From JAFGIT01 sp016929465 [NCBI: Candidatus Coatesbacteria bacterium] (GTDB lineage Bacteria; B130-G9): DNA of 22,411 nt. The notes below the pieces were generated by a model, which saw nothing but the letters and a program-made list of their open reading frames with translations, ran no database searches and was not told the origin of the DNA. Within the stretch, counting starts at the first letter, position 1; each line of letters starts with the position of its first letter. The position numbers and the translations under genes were made by a program. Positions 1 to 8,668 of the stretch are shown here, in pieces. The stretch is taken from positions 1-22,411 of the forward strand of contig JAFGIT010000006.1 of NCBI GenBank assembly GCA_016929465.1. The letters are read 5' to 3'.

Positions 1-245
1 ACCTGAGCACGTCCGAGAATATCTTGAGCTTTCGCATGGCCTGGCCGCATTAGTTACGATTCAAATCAGATTGCGGCCCTAATCTATAGCCCCGGGGGGG
101 AAGGGTCAACAGCCAGAATTCCTCGAATAAAGCGGAGATGTTGACGTTGCCTGATAGATGAAAGAGAATACCACAACGAGATGATAGAATAATCGATGCT
201 GCGGAGAATCTATCGCGGCAACCGAGACTGATGAGGAAACGCATT
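1..245. other. left-edge region before the ATPase gene; possible 5' end of a leftward gene
   Basis: No convincing complete gene is visible here. A leftward reading frame from ATG at 37-35 runs off the window edge as MRKLKIFSDVLR; it could be the first codons of a divergent gene, but 12 codons are too few to decide. A rightward frame without a start is also open from base 2 to a TAA near 80, so the end of a gene entering from the left is equally possible. A C3G7 block lies at 91-100. The rest is an AT-richer leader containing the candidate promoter of the ATPase gene. Confidence 0.25.
141..190 (+). promoter_or_regulatory. candidate promoter(s) of the ATPase-nuclease cassette
   Basis: Two sigma70-like candidates overlap. 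TTGACG (141-146, 5 of 6 consensus positions) is followed after 17 bases by GAGAAT (164-169, 4 of 6). Downstream is an extended -10 element, TGATAGAAT (182-190), whose hexamer TAGAAT matches 5 of 6 but which has no good -35. Either would start transcription 50-75 bases before the ATPase start codon. Support is by consensus only, and sigma-factor preference in this organism is unknown. Confidence 0.3.
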
Positions 246-1274
246 ATGCTGGAACGGCTCGAACTCGAGAACTTCACCGCCTTCGATAAGTTGGACATGA
301 GTTTTTCCCCTGGCATCAACCTATTCATAGGAGAAAATGGAACGGGCAAAACTCATATTCTGAAGATCCTTTATGCTGTATTGGCTGCACTGTCCGGGCA
401 AAAACCGACTGACCAGGAAGTGGCCATCTCAGACAAAGTCAATGCCGTATTCATGCCCTGGGAAGGGAATTTGGGCCGTCTGGCGAAGCGCAAACCCGGC
501 ACGACCAACACGGCGATTCATATAACAAAAGACTCCAAGCGCGTGAACATGAGCTTCCATAATCGTACGAAGAGAAAACTCGAATGCAGCGTGCATTGGG
601 ATATGCCTGTTAAGGACTCATCGATTTATATACCGGTCAAGGAGATGCTCGCCAACGCGCCAGGCTTCCACTCACTATATAAGGAACACATGATCCATTT
701 TGCTGAGGTGTATGCTGACATTGTCCGCAAAGCATTTATCCCGCCAAAAAAGGGGCAGCCTTCGACGGATCGTAGTGGGTTGATGGAGATGATTAGGAAG
801 GTTATAGAGGGAAAAGTGATATCGAAGGGCGAGCACTTCTTTCTGAAGAACAAACATGGTGAACTTGAATTCGACTTGCTCGCAGAAGGAATGAGGAAGC
901 TCGGATTGCTGTGGCTCTTAATTCAAAATGGGGCCCTGCTGGAGGGAGCGAAGCTCTTCTGGGACGAACCGGAGGCAAATCTGAATCCGTCGATGATCAA
1001 AACGGTTGCAGAGATACTCCTGAGCCTTCAGAAAAGCGGTGTCCAGGTGTTCATAGCCACGCACAGCTATGTTGTATTGAAGCAGTTCGATTTGCTTAAG
1101 ACGAAAAAGAACAGCGTGCGATTTTTCGAACTATATCGGGACAAAGACACACAGAGCATCCTCCATAGAGAAGGTGAATCGTATCTTGATATTGTCCCGA
1201 ACAAGATCTCCGACGCCTACACTGACATCTATGATGCCGAGGTGCACAGAAGGCTGGGAGGGCCTATAACTTGA
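246..1274 (+). CDS. ABC/SMC-like AAA family ATPase, putative defence-cassette ATPase
   Basis: Predicted soluble nucleotide-hydrolysing protein of 342 residues, AAA_21/OLD-like ATPase type. It opens with the usual short strand (LERLELENFTAF), then Walker A GENGTGKT at 29-36. A PVKEML segment lies near 130, an ABC-signature-like AEGMRK at 213-218, Walker B LFWDE at 237-241 followed by PEANLNP (D-loop), and a switch histidine in ATHS at 273. The Walker A to B distance of about 200 residues leaves no room for a long SMC coiled coil. I chose ATG 246 rather than ATG 231 because GAGG at 233-236 is an ideal ribosome site for 246, while 231 has none. The stop overlaps the start of the next gene, so the two are translationally coupled. 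Sampled G+C (48 % at 541-600, 43 % at 781-840) is lower than in the neighbouring operon, suggesting acquisition. The ATPase call is firm; the defence role is inferred. Confidence 0.85.
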   Translation: MLERLELENFTAFDKLDMSFSPGINLFIGENGTGKTHILKILYAVLAALSGQKPTDQEVAISDKVNAVFMPWEGNLGRLAKRKPGTTNTAIHITKDSKRVNMSFHNRTKRKLECSVHWDMPVKDSSIYIPVKEMLANAPGFHSLYKEHMIHFAEVYADIVRKAFIPPKKGQPSTDRSGLMEMIRKVIEGKVISKGEHFFLKNKHGELEFDLLAEGMRKLGLLWLLIQNGALLEGAKLFWDEPEANLNPSMIKTVAEILLSLQKSGVQVFIATHSYVVLKQFDLLKTKKNSVRFFELYRDKDTQSILHREGESYLDIVPNKISDAYTDIYDAEVHRRLGGPIT

Positions 1275-1801
1275 GCCTCTTCAGGGAAGGCGATCTCGAG
1301 TTCGATTTCCGCAAGGCCACTTCATCAAGAAGGTTTGATGATGAATCTCATGGCTTGACGCATTGCATGTGTGCGGTGGATTTCATTGTGGAACTTCCGG
1401 ACCGAATACTATTCGTCGAAGCAAAGGACCCGCAAAATCCCAGCGCCCGACCAGCGGCGATTCAGAATTTTATCGGGGAACTTGAGTCAGGTTCGCTGAT
1501 TCAGAAGAAACTCGTGCCCAAATGCCGGGACAGCTATCTATACGAACTGTCCATGGGTCGATTGGGGAAACCGGTATATTACATAGTGCTTGTTGTCTTG
1601 AGCGCCTTGACCAAGGCCGACCTCGCACATCAAAGCGATCTTTTGAATAAGTACATCCCGGTCGAAGGTCCACCCGAGAATCACTGGAAAGACAGGTTCA
1701 TTCAGGACTCTATGATTATGGATCTGGAGGCTTGGGGAAAGCACTTCCCCAGATTCCCGGTTCGTCGGCTCAGTGAGCTGCCCAATTCCGAGACTCATTA
1801 A
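1271..1801 (+). CDS. small PD-(D/E)xK-like putative nuclease partner of the ATPase
   Basis: Hypothetical protein of 176 residues with no signal peptide or membrane segment. The start is TTG at 1271, overlapping the ATPase TGA as TTGA, with GGGAGG at 1257-1262 as ribosome site. The most telling stretch is AVDFIVELPDR followed by LFVEAKDP: Asp37, then Glu50-Ala-Lys52 on a predicted strand, the D...ExK layout of PD-(D/E)xK nucleases. Later conserved-looking blocks are RDSYLYE and KPVYYIVLVVLSAL. Overlap with an OLD-like ATPase resembles two-gene ATPase-plus-effector defence modules such as Septu or PARIS in logic, but the effector here is neither an obvious HNH protein nor a DUF4435 protein. It ends 5 bases before the convergent ExbB-type gene. 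The nuclease assignment is inferred from one motif; a non-catalytic partner is possible. Confidence 0.6.
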   Translation: MSLFREGDLEFDFRKATSSRRFDDESHGLTHCMCAVDFIVELPDRILFVEAKDPQNPSARPAAIQNFIGELESGSLIQKKLVPKCRDSYLYELSMGRLGKPVYYIVLVVLSALTKADLAHQSDLLNKYIPVEGPPENHWKDRFIQDSMIMDLEAWGKHFPRFPVRRLSELPNSETH

Positions 1802-1806
1802 GAACC

Positions 1807-2481
1807 TCACTTCTTATCGATCTTGATCCAGTCGTCCACGCCGACGGCGCCTTCTGGGCGTGTTTCGACCTTTTGGGCGTTATTTCGCGTCAGCCTGGAG
1901 ACGATGCCGAGCGCTATCTCCTCCATTCGGAGGATGTAGGTGCTGGTTCGCTTGTAGAAGATGTTGTAGGCGATGAGCGTCGGGATCGCAACGACGAGGC
2001 CGGCCGCGGTCGTAAGAAGAGCCTCGGAGATGCCGCCGGCGAGGTCAGATGGGTTCGTCACGCCTTTGCTCGAAATGACGCTGAAGACCTTTATCATGCC
2101 GGTTACCGTCCCGAGAAGCCCAAGGAGCGGCGCTATGCTCGCTATGGTGGCCAGAACTGTCAGGAATTTGGAGAGCTTGTTCGCCTGGTCTTTTCCGATG
2201 GCCTGGACGACTTCGCGCAGTGTCTCACCAGGGAGACTGCGCGATAGGAGAGTGGTGTGGATAACGAGAGCGATCGGGGTGCGGTTCTTCTGGGACATCT
2301 CCAGCAGAGCGTCCTCTTTTCCAGCGGAGATCAGCCGCTTGGCCTCGCGGATGAAGTCTGGAGGTATGATGCGCGAGTCCCTCAGGGCAAGGGATCGCTC
2401 CACAATTATCGCAACGGACAGAACCGAACATATAACGATCGGTATCATCACCGGACCGCCTGAAATCAAATAATCAATCAT
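1807..2481 (-). CDS. exbB: MotA/TolQ/ExbB proton channel family protein
   Basis: Inner-membrane subunit of a proton-driven motor of the ExbB/TolQ type, which energises outer-membrane transport or envelope maintenance. The protein has about 224 residues with three membrane segments: an N-terminal one in GGPVMIPIVICSVLSVAII, a second with the hallmark APLLGLLGTVTGMI, and a third with EALLTTAAGLVVAIP. These are the family's pore-lining motifs. ATG 2481 is preferred because GGAG stands 6 bases before it; an in-frame ATG at 2493 would add four residues but has no ribosome site. It is the last gene of a leftward operon behind two TPR genes. Its usual partner ExbD/TolR is absent: the next gene on this side is the convergent ATPase-nuclease cassette. 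Whether it is functionally ExbB or TolQ cannot be decided here. Confidence 0.9.
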   Translation of the reverse strand: MIDYLISGGPVMIPIVICSVLSVAIIVERSLALRDSRIIPPDFIREAKRLISAGKEDALLEMSQKNRTPIALVIHTTLLSRSLPGETLREVVQAIGKDQANKLSKFLTVLATIASIAPLLGLLGTVTGMIKVFSVISSKGVTNPSDLAGGISEALLTTAAGLVVAIPTLIAYNIFYKRTSTYILRMEEIALGIVSRLTRNNAQKVETRPEGAVGVDDWIKIDKK

Positions 2482-2523
2482 CCATATCTCCATTCTGACG
2501 CCGAGAGTCTCGATGGCGGCCCA

Positions 2524-3516
2524 TCACCTGTAGAGGTTCTCGATCAACAGGGACCGCTCGTCACCGAATTCGCGCCTCAACTCCCCAATGAATTCCTCTA
2601 ATTCAGTCCTATTGAACTTATGTGCGGCGTTGACCGCCCCGTATATAGTGCCAGAGTAGAAGACTAATTCAACCGACGATGCGATCCCACCGGCTACATA
2701 GACGTCCTTGTGGAATGACTCGATTGCAGCACCGGTGAATGCTGCATTCAGGGCCAGGGCGACGCAGCCGTCCCTGTATCGCTCGCAGTAGAGATGGCCT
2801 GAGCCCGGCAGGACCGCGCTCAAGATCCCGGCTGTGAGGGGCGACTTGCGCTTCAACCCAGCGCCCCTGTCTATTGCCCCTGCAAGGGCCTTGAAGTCTA
2901 TTTTTGATATGGCGGGAGCGTTTACGGCGCTCTCAGAAAGAGAGCGGAAGGTCTGCCTGGCCAGCTGTAATTCGGCTCGCGACAGGTGCATCCACGCCAT
3001 TAGATAGGCCGAGTAAGGACGCAATTCCGCCGAACGCGAATCCTGAATCAATGCGGTCAACCGCTCAAAGGCACTGACGTAATCGCCGGCATTCTTGAAG
3101 CAGACCGATTGCCAGAGCGTGAGTTCATCCCACAACGCCCGCATGGATTCGTCAACCATCAAATCTCTCAGCAGAACCTGCGCTTCATCGAGATCGCCGA
3201 GCAGCATCTTGCAGAGGGCGATCTTGACCTTGCAGCGATTTGCCTGCTCGAAATCGGGAGCGAGGTGGAGAAGCAACTGGTATTGAGCCGCGGCCGTCTG
3301 ATAGTCCTTGTCACGGAAGAGAGCTTCGGCGAATTCGTAGATGACCTCGGGACGTATTGGGGGAGGTATGACTGCTCTACCGGTGAATATCGGGATTGGC
3401 GAGGGGCTACCTTCGCCGGCGAAAGCAGATGGAGGCGACAACGCGAGCGAAGCAAATAGAGCGAGGAAGATGCAGAGATTGGTGGAGACCATTCGCCGGC
3501 TGCTTTGCTCGAGCAT
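2524..3516 (-). CDS. exported TPR protein with C-terminal TM2-like membrane region
   Basis: Protein of 330 residues. An N-terminal signal peptide ends near SAFA (about residue 33). It is followed by a helical region with TPR-like units at roughly 55-210 (YEFAEALFRDKDYQTAAAQY, then ALCKMLLGDLDEAQVLL). At about 224-300 lies a hydrophobic module beginning SPLTAGILSAVLPGSGHLYC and ending IYGAVNAAHKFNR. That module resembles TM2/DUF5683-like membrane segments seen in proteins of deltaproteobacteria and candidate phyla, sometimes near YidD. ATG 3516 has AGGG 7 bases upstream and lies 9 bases after the stop of the preceding TPR gene. The operon order (large TPR protein, this protein, ExbB) suggests an envelope assembly or transport complex. 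The specific function is unknown. Confidence 0.75.
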   Translation of the reverse strand: MLEQSSRRMVSTNLCIFLALFASLALSPPSAFAGEGSPSPIPIFTGRAVIPPPIRPEVIYEFAEALFRDKDYQTAAAQYQLLLHLAPDFEQANRCKVKIALCKMLLGDLDEAQVLLRDLMVDESMRALWDELTLWQSVCFKNAGDYVSAFERLTALIQDSRSAELRPYSAYLMAWMHLSRAELQLARQTFRSLSESAVNAPAISKIDFKALAGAIDRGAGLKRKSPLTAGILSAVLPGSGHLYCERYRDGCVALALNAAFTGAAIESFHKDVYVAGGIASSVELVFYSGTIYGAVNAAHKFNRTELEEFIGELRREFGDERSLLIENLYR

Positions 3517-3525
3517 CCGATCGCC

Positions 3526-6500
3526 CTAATCGGAGATTGTGTCTATCGCTGATTGCGCCTGGGCGCAGATGCCCTTCTCGTCGGGATAGTCCCTCAGGAT
3601 CGCCATGAAGACCTTCTTTGCCTCGCCGGGCTGATCGATCTTCATGAGGCTCTTTCCCGCCTGAAGCAGCGCTTCGGGCGCCCATGGGGAGGCAGGATAG
3701 AGGTATCGGACACGCATCAGCGTCGTCGAGGCCTCTTTGAAATCCCCCTCCATGAAATAGGAATGGCCCAGCAGATAGGCTGCCTGGTCCTTTTTATCGG
3801 CAGGGATGCCGATTTTCTCCGCCTGGTCGAGTTTGGCCCTGGCTGCTCCGAAATCCTCATTATCAATAGATAACTCAGCGGAGAGAATAAGGGCGTTCGC
3901 CGCGATTGGCCTGTTCTTGAAGCGGGATACTACCTCATCACATAGCTTGAGCGCATTTGTCCGGGCATCCCTTTTGATCAGTTCAGCATGTCTCAAGAGC
4001 GCGACGCCTGCGGTATCCTCATCGTCAGGATAGTCCTTGGCAAGGGCGGTGTAGATTGCGGTCGCCTTATCGATCTCCCTGAGTTCGGCATATAGGTGTG
4101 CCTGGCGCAGCCTCGCGGTCCTTACAAACCTATTGTTCTTGAAGCGGAATACGATCTGGTCGTATTCGCTTATCGCGCCCTTTTTGTCGCCTGTCTGCTC
4201 CATGATCTGGCCTATGCGATAGAGAATTTTCGCCAGCTCGACCTCCTCGACGCCCACCTTTTCGAGGCTGTAGAATGCCTTGTTGTATTGCCTAATGGCG
4301 GCGAAATACTGCTGTCGGTTTGCCAGTTCCTCCGCTAAGAGTGAACGCAGAGTCCCTGCCATCTGCTGGTCCTTGAATCGCTCGATGAAGTCCTCGATCT
4401 TGGTCTCGAGCTCCATGAGAAGGCCCTGACGCTGATAGCAGAGAATAAGGCCATATAGAGCCGATTTCTTGTCTGTGCGGTCAGCATTCGATTCGAGAGT
4501 CTTGCTGTAGAATTCGGTCGCCTCGGGGTAGTTGCCTAGGTTGTAATATGAATTGGCTATCCCGAGGATTGCCTTTGTCGCAAATATGCTCTCCGGACTC
4601 TTCGAAAGAAGGCCCTTGTATGATTTGATAGAGGCTTTGAATTCGTTGTCCTCGAATTGAGTCGAGGCAACCGCGAATTGGGCATCATCGACGTGCTCGC
4701 AGTCGGGGAATCGCTCCGGAATAGACGCCAGTACCTTGAGACCTTCCTTCTTCTTTTCCAATCGAAGGAGAGATTTCCCCTTTACAAACTCCGCGCCGCA
4801 TAGCACAGGGGAGAGGTCAGTCAGCTCCTCGGCCCTCTCGGCATGGGCGATTGCGGATTTGAATTGGTCGAGCTGATAATCGCAATGTGCCATCTGCAGG
4901 GAGCATACTGCTCGGTCGGGGCCCTCTCTATCGCTCTCTGCGACCACGCTGAGACTGTCGATTGCCGCCTTCCACTGGCCTTGCTTCAGATAGGCAAAAC
5001 CCAGGCCGAGATGCGAGTCGAGCTTATTGGACGGACCAGATGCAGGGTCGCCCAGCAGGGCCTGGAAGCTCTGTAGAGCCTTCCCTGCATCACCCAGTTT
5101 GAGTCGTGCCTGCCCAGACCAAAACAGCGCCTCAAGGCGTATTGCGGCTGGCGGCTTCAAAACGAGGGACTCGTCGAGCGATTTCGCTGCCTCCGAATAT
5201 CTGCCACCGACGAAATTGCACCAGCCTTGCCCGAGATAAGCTGCCGCCTTGACCGACTTATCTTCTGCCATTTCCTGGGCGTCCTCGAATTGTCCGAGTG
5301 CATCCTCTGGGCGCCCCTCGAATGCCAACAGAAGGCCCATGTTGTAGCTAATACGCGAAGAAAACTCGCGATCGCTGCCGCAGGTCTGCTCGGACTGAAT
5401 CAGTGCATCTCGGGCCGAAGCGAAATCCCTCAGAGCCAGCCGCACCGCGGCAAGATTCAATTGGGCAGGGCAGTAATACGCGGAATCGCGATACTGCCAG
5501 ACAATCTTCTTGAAGCCTGCCTCAGCAGCCACCCAATCCGCGTTGTCTCGCCTGATTTCGGCGGCGGCGAATTGTGCAGCGGCCGCGACCTCGCTCTCTG
5601 GGTAATTTCTGGCAAGGTCATCGAAGAGCCCCAGAGCGGCTTCCTCACGCCCCAGTGCCAGCAGAGCCGAGGCCATGACATATAGGAAGCGTGGTCTCTT
5701 CTCAGAATTCCCGAATGCCAGTTCGTTCTTTCTGCAAAGCTCGAGTGCTTCATCGGGCTGGTCCCCGAAGAAGAGGGATTCGATCTGCCATAGGATATAT
5801 TCGTTCTTCCTATCGGCGTCTGTCGCGAGGTCCGCCAAGGCTGCGAAGTCATCAGCAGCCTGGATATAATTCTCTTCCTTGAACTGAATGGCGGCGCGTG
5901 CCCGCCTCGCATCAATGGCTTTTGGAGAGTCGGTGAATTTAGTGAGAAGCTCGGTGAGTGCCGAGATGCAGTTCTGAGTTTCATCTATCGAATAGCTGGA
6001 GTAGGCGAGATTGCATAGCGCGTTGTGCCGAAGTGCACTTTCCGGATGCTCATCAACGAGCTTCTTGAAGAGGTCGTGGGCTGGTTCGTATCTCTTCTGA
6101 CCAAGGGCAATCTGTCCACGGAAGAAAAGCGCCTGTGGGGCAAATTCCGATCGAGGGTAGCTGTCGAGCAGTCGCTTCAGCCTCTCGTCGCTCTCTGTGA
6201 ACCTCCCCTTTTCATATAGCGTCAGGGCATAGCGAAAGAGGGACTTCTGCTTGGCGAAGAGCATAGAAGTCGATGCGCCGATGGCATTTCCGAAGAGACA
6301 GCCACCCGAGGTGGGGGCCAGGAATGTCGGCTGCAGCGACACGGGCGGGTACGCTCGGAGCTTGTGAACTTCGGGGAGGAGATTCGCCTCTATCTCGGCT
6401 AGTCGCAGCTCCTTTCGAACCACGACCGGCTGCTGCGGCATTTCCAGATACCTGGCCTGCCCCGTGATCGTGACCGTTGGGAGCTCGATGCCGCTCTTCC

Positions 6501-6612
6501 CGCCATCTTGCTGGGCAAAAGCCGCGGCTGAGAGCATAAATCCTGCTGCGACAAAAAGGAGAAAATGAACGGCAACCGGCCGTCTGATATCAGTTCCGAA
6601 TAGACTCCCCAT
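3526..6612 (-). CDS. large exported TPR-repeat protein with TonB-box-like N-terminus
   Basis: A 1028-residue secreted protein with a signal peptide at 1-33 (cleavage likely after AAAFA). Residues 44-51 read LPTVTITG, similar to the TonB box of outer-membrane receptors. From about residue 125 to the end it is almost entirely tetratricopeptide-like repeats; typical units are ALTLYEKGRFTESDERLKRL, AILGIANSYYNLGNYPEA and AYLLGHSYFMEGDFKEASTT. Many repeats resemble the BamD/YbgF class, which work as periplasmic scaffolds. The start at 6612 is supported by GAGGGTG about 5 bases upstream. It is the first gene of the TPR-TPR-exbB operon and follows msbA by 128 bases. It probably acts as a periplasmic or outer-membrane scaffold for the ExbB-type motor. 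Partner and cargo are unknown. Confidence 0.8.
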   Translation of the reverse strand: MGSLFGTDIRRPVAVHFLLFVAAGFMLSAAAFAQQDGGKSGIELPTVTITGQARYLEMPQQPVVVRKELRLAEIEANLLPEVHKLRAYPPVSLQPTFLAPTSGGCLFGNAIGASTSMLFAKQKSLFRYALTLYEKGRFTESDERLKRLLDSYPRSEFAPQALFFRGQIALGQKRYEPAHDLFKKLVDEHPESALRHNALCNLAYSSYSIDETQNCISALTELLTKFTDSPKAIDARRARAAIQFKEENYIQAADDFAALADLATDADRKNEYILWQIESLFFGDQPDEALELCRKNELAFGNSEKRPRFLYVMASALLALGREEAALGLFDDLARNYPESEVAAAAQFAAAEIRRDNADWVAAEAGFKKIVWQYRDSAYYCPAQLNLAAVRLALRDFASARDALIQSEQTCGSDREFSSRISYNMGLLLAFEGRPEDALGQFEDAQEMAEDKSVKAAAYLGQGWCNFVGGRYSEAAKSLDESLVLKPPAAIRLEALFWSGQARLKLGDAGKALQSFQALLGDPASGPSNKLDSHLGLGFAYLKQGQWKAAIDSLSVVAESDREGPDRAVCSLQMAHCDYQLDQFKSAIAHAERAEELTDLSPVLCGAEFVKGKSLLRLEKKKEGLKVLASIPERFPDCEHVDDAQFAVASTQFEDNEFKASIKSYKGLLSKSPESIFATKAILGIANSYYNLGNYPEATEFYSKTLESNADRTDKKSALYGLILCYQRQGLLMELETKIEDFIERFKDQQMAGTLRSLLAEELANRQQYFAAIRQYNKAFYSLEKVGVEEVELAKILYRIGQIMEQTGDKKGAISEYDQIVFRFKNNRFVRTARLRQAHLYAELREIDKATAIYTALAKDYPDDEDTAGVALLRHAELIKRDARTNALKLCDEVVSRFKNRPIAANALILSAELSIDNEDFGAARAKLDQAEKIGIPADKKDQAAYLLGHSYFMEGDFKEASTTLMRVRYLYPASPWAPEALLQAGKSLMKIDQPGEAKKVFMAILRDYPDEKGICAQAQSAIDTISD

Positions 6613-6740
6613 ATCACCCTCGATACGTTACATTAATCTCTGCCCAGAATAGACGCTTGGGATACAATTGCAACCCGGCGACGCCTACGGTGGAAGGCAT
6701 TATTGCATGAGAGCCCGACGTGAACCTCAGGGCCCAGCTC

Positions 6741-8522
6741 CTAATGCGGGCCGAGTGACGGCACGTCATCCGCAGCGAACTGCAGGTCATATAGGTGCTT
6801 GTAGGCCCCCCCCCGTTCCATTAGCTCAGAATGAGGGCCTCGCTCGATGATCTTGCCGTCCTGGATCACCAATATCATATCCGCGGCACGTATCGTTGAC
6901 AGCCGATGGGCTATGGTGAGGACCGTGCGGTTTTTGACCAGGTTCATAATAGCCTGCTGCACGAGCATCTCTGCGTGCGAGTCGAGAGAGGACGTGGCCT
7001 CATCGAGAATGAGAATCGGCGGACTCTTCAATATCGCTCGGGCAATCGATATCCGCTGCCTCTCCCCTCCGGATAGTCGCGAGCCAGCTTCCTGAATATT
7101 TGTATCATAGCCTTCTGGCATCGACATTATGAAATCATGGGCATTCGCAGCCTTCGCCGCTTCGATGACCTTCTCGTCGGGCAAGTCTGCCCTGCCATAG
7201 GCTATATTCTCCCGGACGGAGGCATTAAACAGGATGACCTCCTGGGTGACGATCCCGATTTGAGACCTGAGCGATGCCTGCGTTACATCCCTTATGTCCG
7301 TGCCATCTATAGTTATTGCGCCCTCTGCCGGATCATAGAATCTCGGCAGCAAGTTCGCGATCGTCGTCTTGCCAGATCCGCTATGCCCGACAAGGGCGAC
7401 ATTGTGACCTTTTTGAATATCGAAGGTCACGTTCTCGAGGACGGGACCGTCTCCGTATGAGAACGAGACATTCTCGAAGGCAAGGCCCTTCGAAATGATG
7501 GGTAGTTCAATGGCATTTGGCGAGTCCTTGATTTTGGGCTCTGTGTCAATGATCTCGAACACTCTCTCGGCGGCCCCGAACGCCTTCTGGATGTTGACAT
7601 TGATCCTGCTGAGCTTCTTCGCTGGTTCATAGACCGCTCCCAGGGCTGCGATGATGGCGCTGAGTTCACCGGGAGTCATGTCACCGTCGATGACCTGATA
7701 TCCGCCAACGACAAATACGAGCGCGCCCAATGAGTAACCCATTAATTGAACGACCGGACTGGAGAGGGAAGTGATACGTGCAGCCCTCATTAAAACGCCG
7801 AAATACTTCATTGCTTGCTTATAGAAACGCTTGACCTCAAAGCCCTCCATGCCGAAGGCCTTGACCACCCTTGCTCCCGCAATCGCCTCGTGCATCAGGG
7901 CTGTAAGGTCAGCTATTTTCATCTGGGCCTGCTTGCTGGTGCGCCTCATTTTCTTGCCGAGGTGCAAGATCGGGATGGCAAACAATGGGAATAGCACGAG
8001 TGCAAGCAGTGAGAACTTCCAGCTCACGAAAAATGCATAGCCCAGAAGACCGATGATTTTGAACACACTCTGAAGAAGGTCCGCAAGGTCCCTCGTAACC
8101 AAATCCCTGACTTTCGAGATGTCGTTGGTGATTCTCGAGATAAGAACTCCTGTCGATTCCCTTTGAAAGAATGCAAGAGATAGCGTGTGAATGTGTTCGT
8201 ACAGCCGGCATCGCATGTCGCGAACGACGCTGTGCCCGACATACGAGATCAAATAAGACGACAAATATGCCATCACGCATGTTAGTGCGCCGAAAGCCAC
8301 GATGATGAGCGATATGGGGACAACAAGCTCCGCTCTCTTCCCCACCAGAACTTCATCCATGAATGGCTTGATGCAGTAAATTACGCCCACGTTAGAGCCG
8401 GCAAGTGCGATCGAGGCCAGGATCGCCACGATAAGCCTGAAAAGGTAAGGCCTCGAAAGGGCGAAGATGCGGCGATACATGGCCTTGTAGTCGCCCTGGA
8501 ATTTTGCTGTCTTGGTGGACAT
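6741..8522 (-). CDS. msbA: MsbA-type lipid exporter ABC transporter (fused TMD-NBD)
   Basis: Half-transporter of 593 residues, the usual MsbA length, expected to act as an inner-membrane homodimer flipping lipid A or a related lipid. The membrane domain spans about residues 20-310 with six helices. The nucleotide-binding domain has Walker A GHSGSGKT 379-386, Q-loop Gln427, signature LSGGE 483-487, Walker B ILILDE ending at Glu508, and H-loop His539, all intact. ATG 8522 has GGGGAG 8 bases upstream. It is leftward, 146 bases behind the BtuD-type ATPase gene. Near its 3' end a run of nine G (coding strand, 6814-6806) encodes part of ERGGA at 569-573. Other lipid or drug exporters of the same subfamily cannot be excluded; the envelope context favours MsbA. 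Confidence 0.85.
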   Translation of the reverse strand: MSTKTAKFQGDYKAMYRRIFALSRPYLFRLIVAILASIALAGSNVGVIYCIKPFMDEVLVGKRAELVVPISLIIVAFGALTCVMAYLSSYLISYVGHSVVRDMRCRLYEHIHTLSLAFFQRESTGVLISRITNDISKVRDLVTRDLADLLQSVFKIIGLLGYAFFVSWKFSLLALVLFPLFAIPILHLGKKMRRTSKQAQMKIADLTALMHEAIAGARVVKAFGMEGFEVKRFYKQAMKYFGVLMRAARITSLSSPVVQLMGYSLGALVFVVGGYQVIDGDMTPGELSAIIAALGAVYEPAKKLSRINVNIQKAFGAAERVFEIIDTEPKIKDSPNAIELPIISKGLAFENVSFSYGDGPVLENVTFDIQKGHNVALVGHSGSGKTTIANLLPRFYDPAEGAITIDGTDIRDVTQASLRSQIGIVTQEVILFNASVRENIAYGRADLPDEKVIEAAKAANAHDFIMSMPEGYDTNIQEAGSRLSGGERQRISIARAILKSPPILILDEATSSLDSHAEMLVQQAIMNLVKNRTVLTIAHRLSTIRAADMILVIQDGKIIERGPHSELMERGGAYKHLYDLQFAADDVPSLGPH

Positions 8523-8668
8523 TATGATTGCTCCCCGACTGTCATTGCTGTTTCGCGAGTGCTGCTAATCGGATGTGTGTAAAACAGACAGGATGCTGCA
8601 GAAGTTGCGGGTTGAGCGAGGCTTCGGCCCGGATGGGCCTCCCACTGCCACTTTCTGTGCGCAGCAGG

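Noticed and set aside
50-349. Leftward 99-codon frame across the ATPase promoter and start
   Set aside because: It runs antisense over the conserved N-terminus and Walker A of the ATPase and has no features.
1973-2473. Rightward 166-codon frame opposite exbB
   Set aside because: Shadow of the strongly conserved ExbB reading frame on the other strand.
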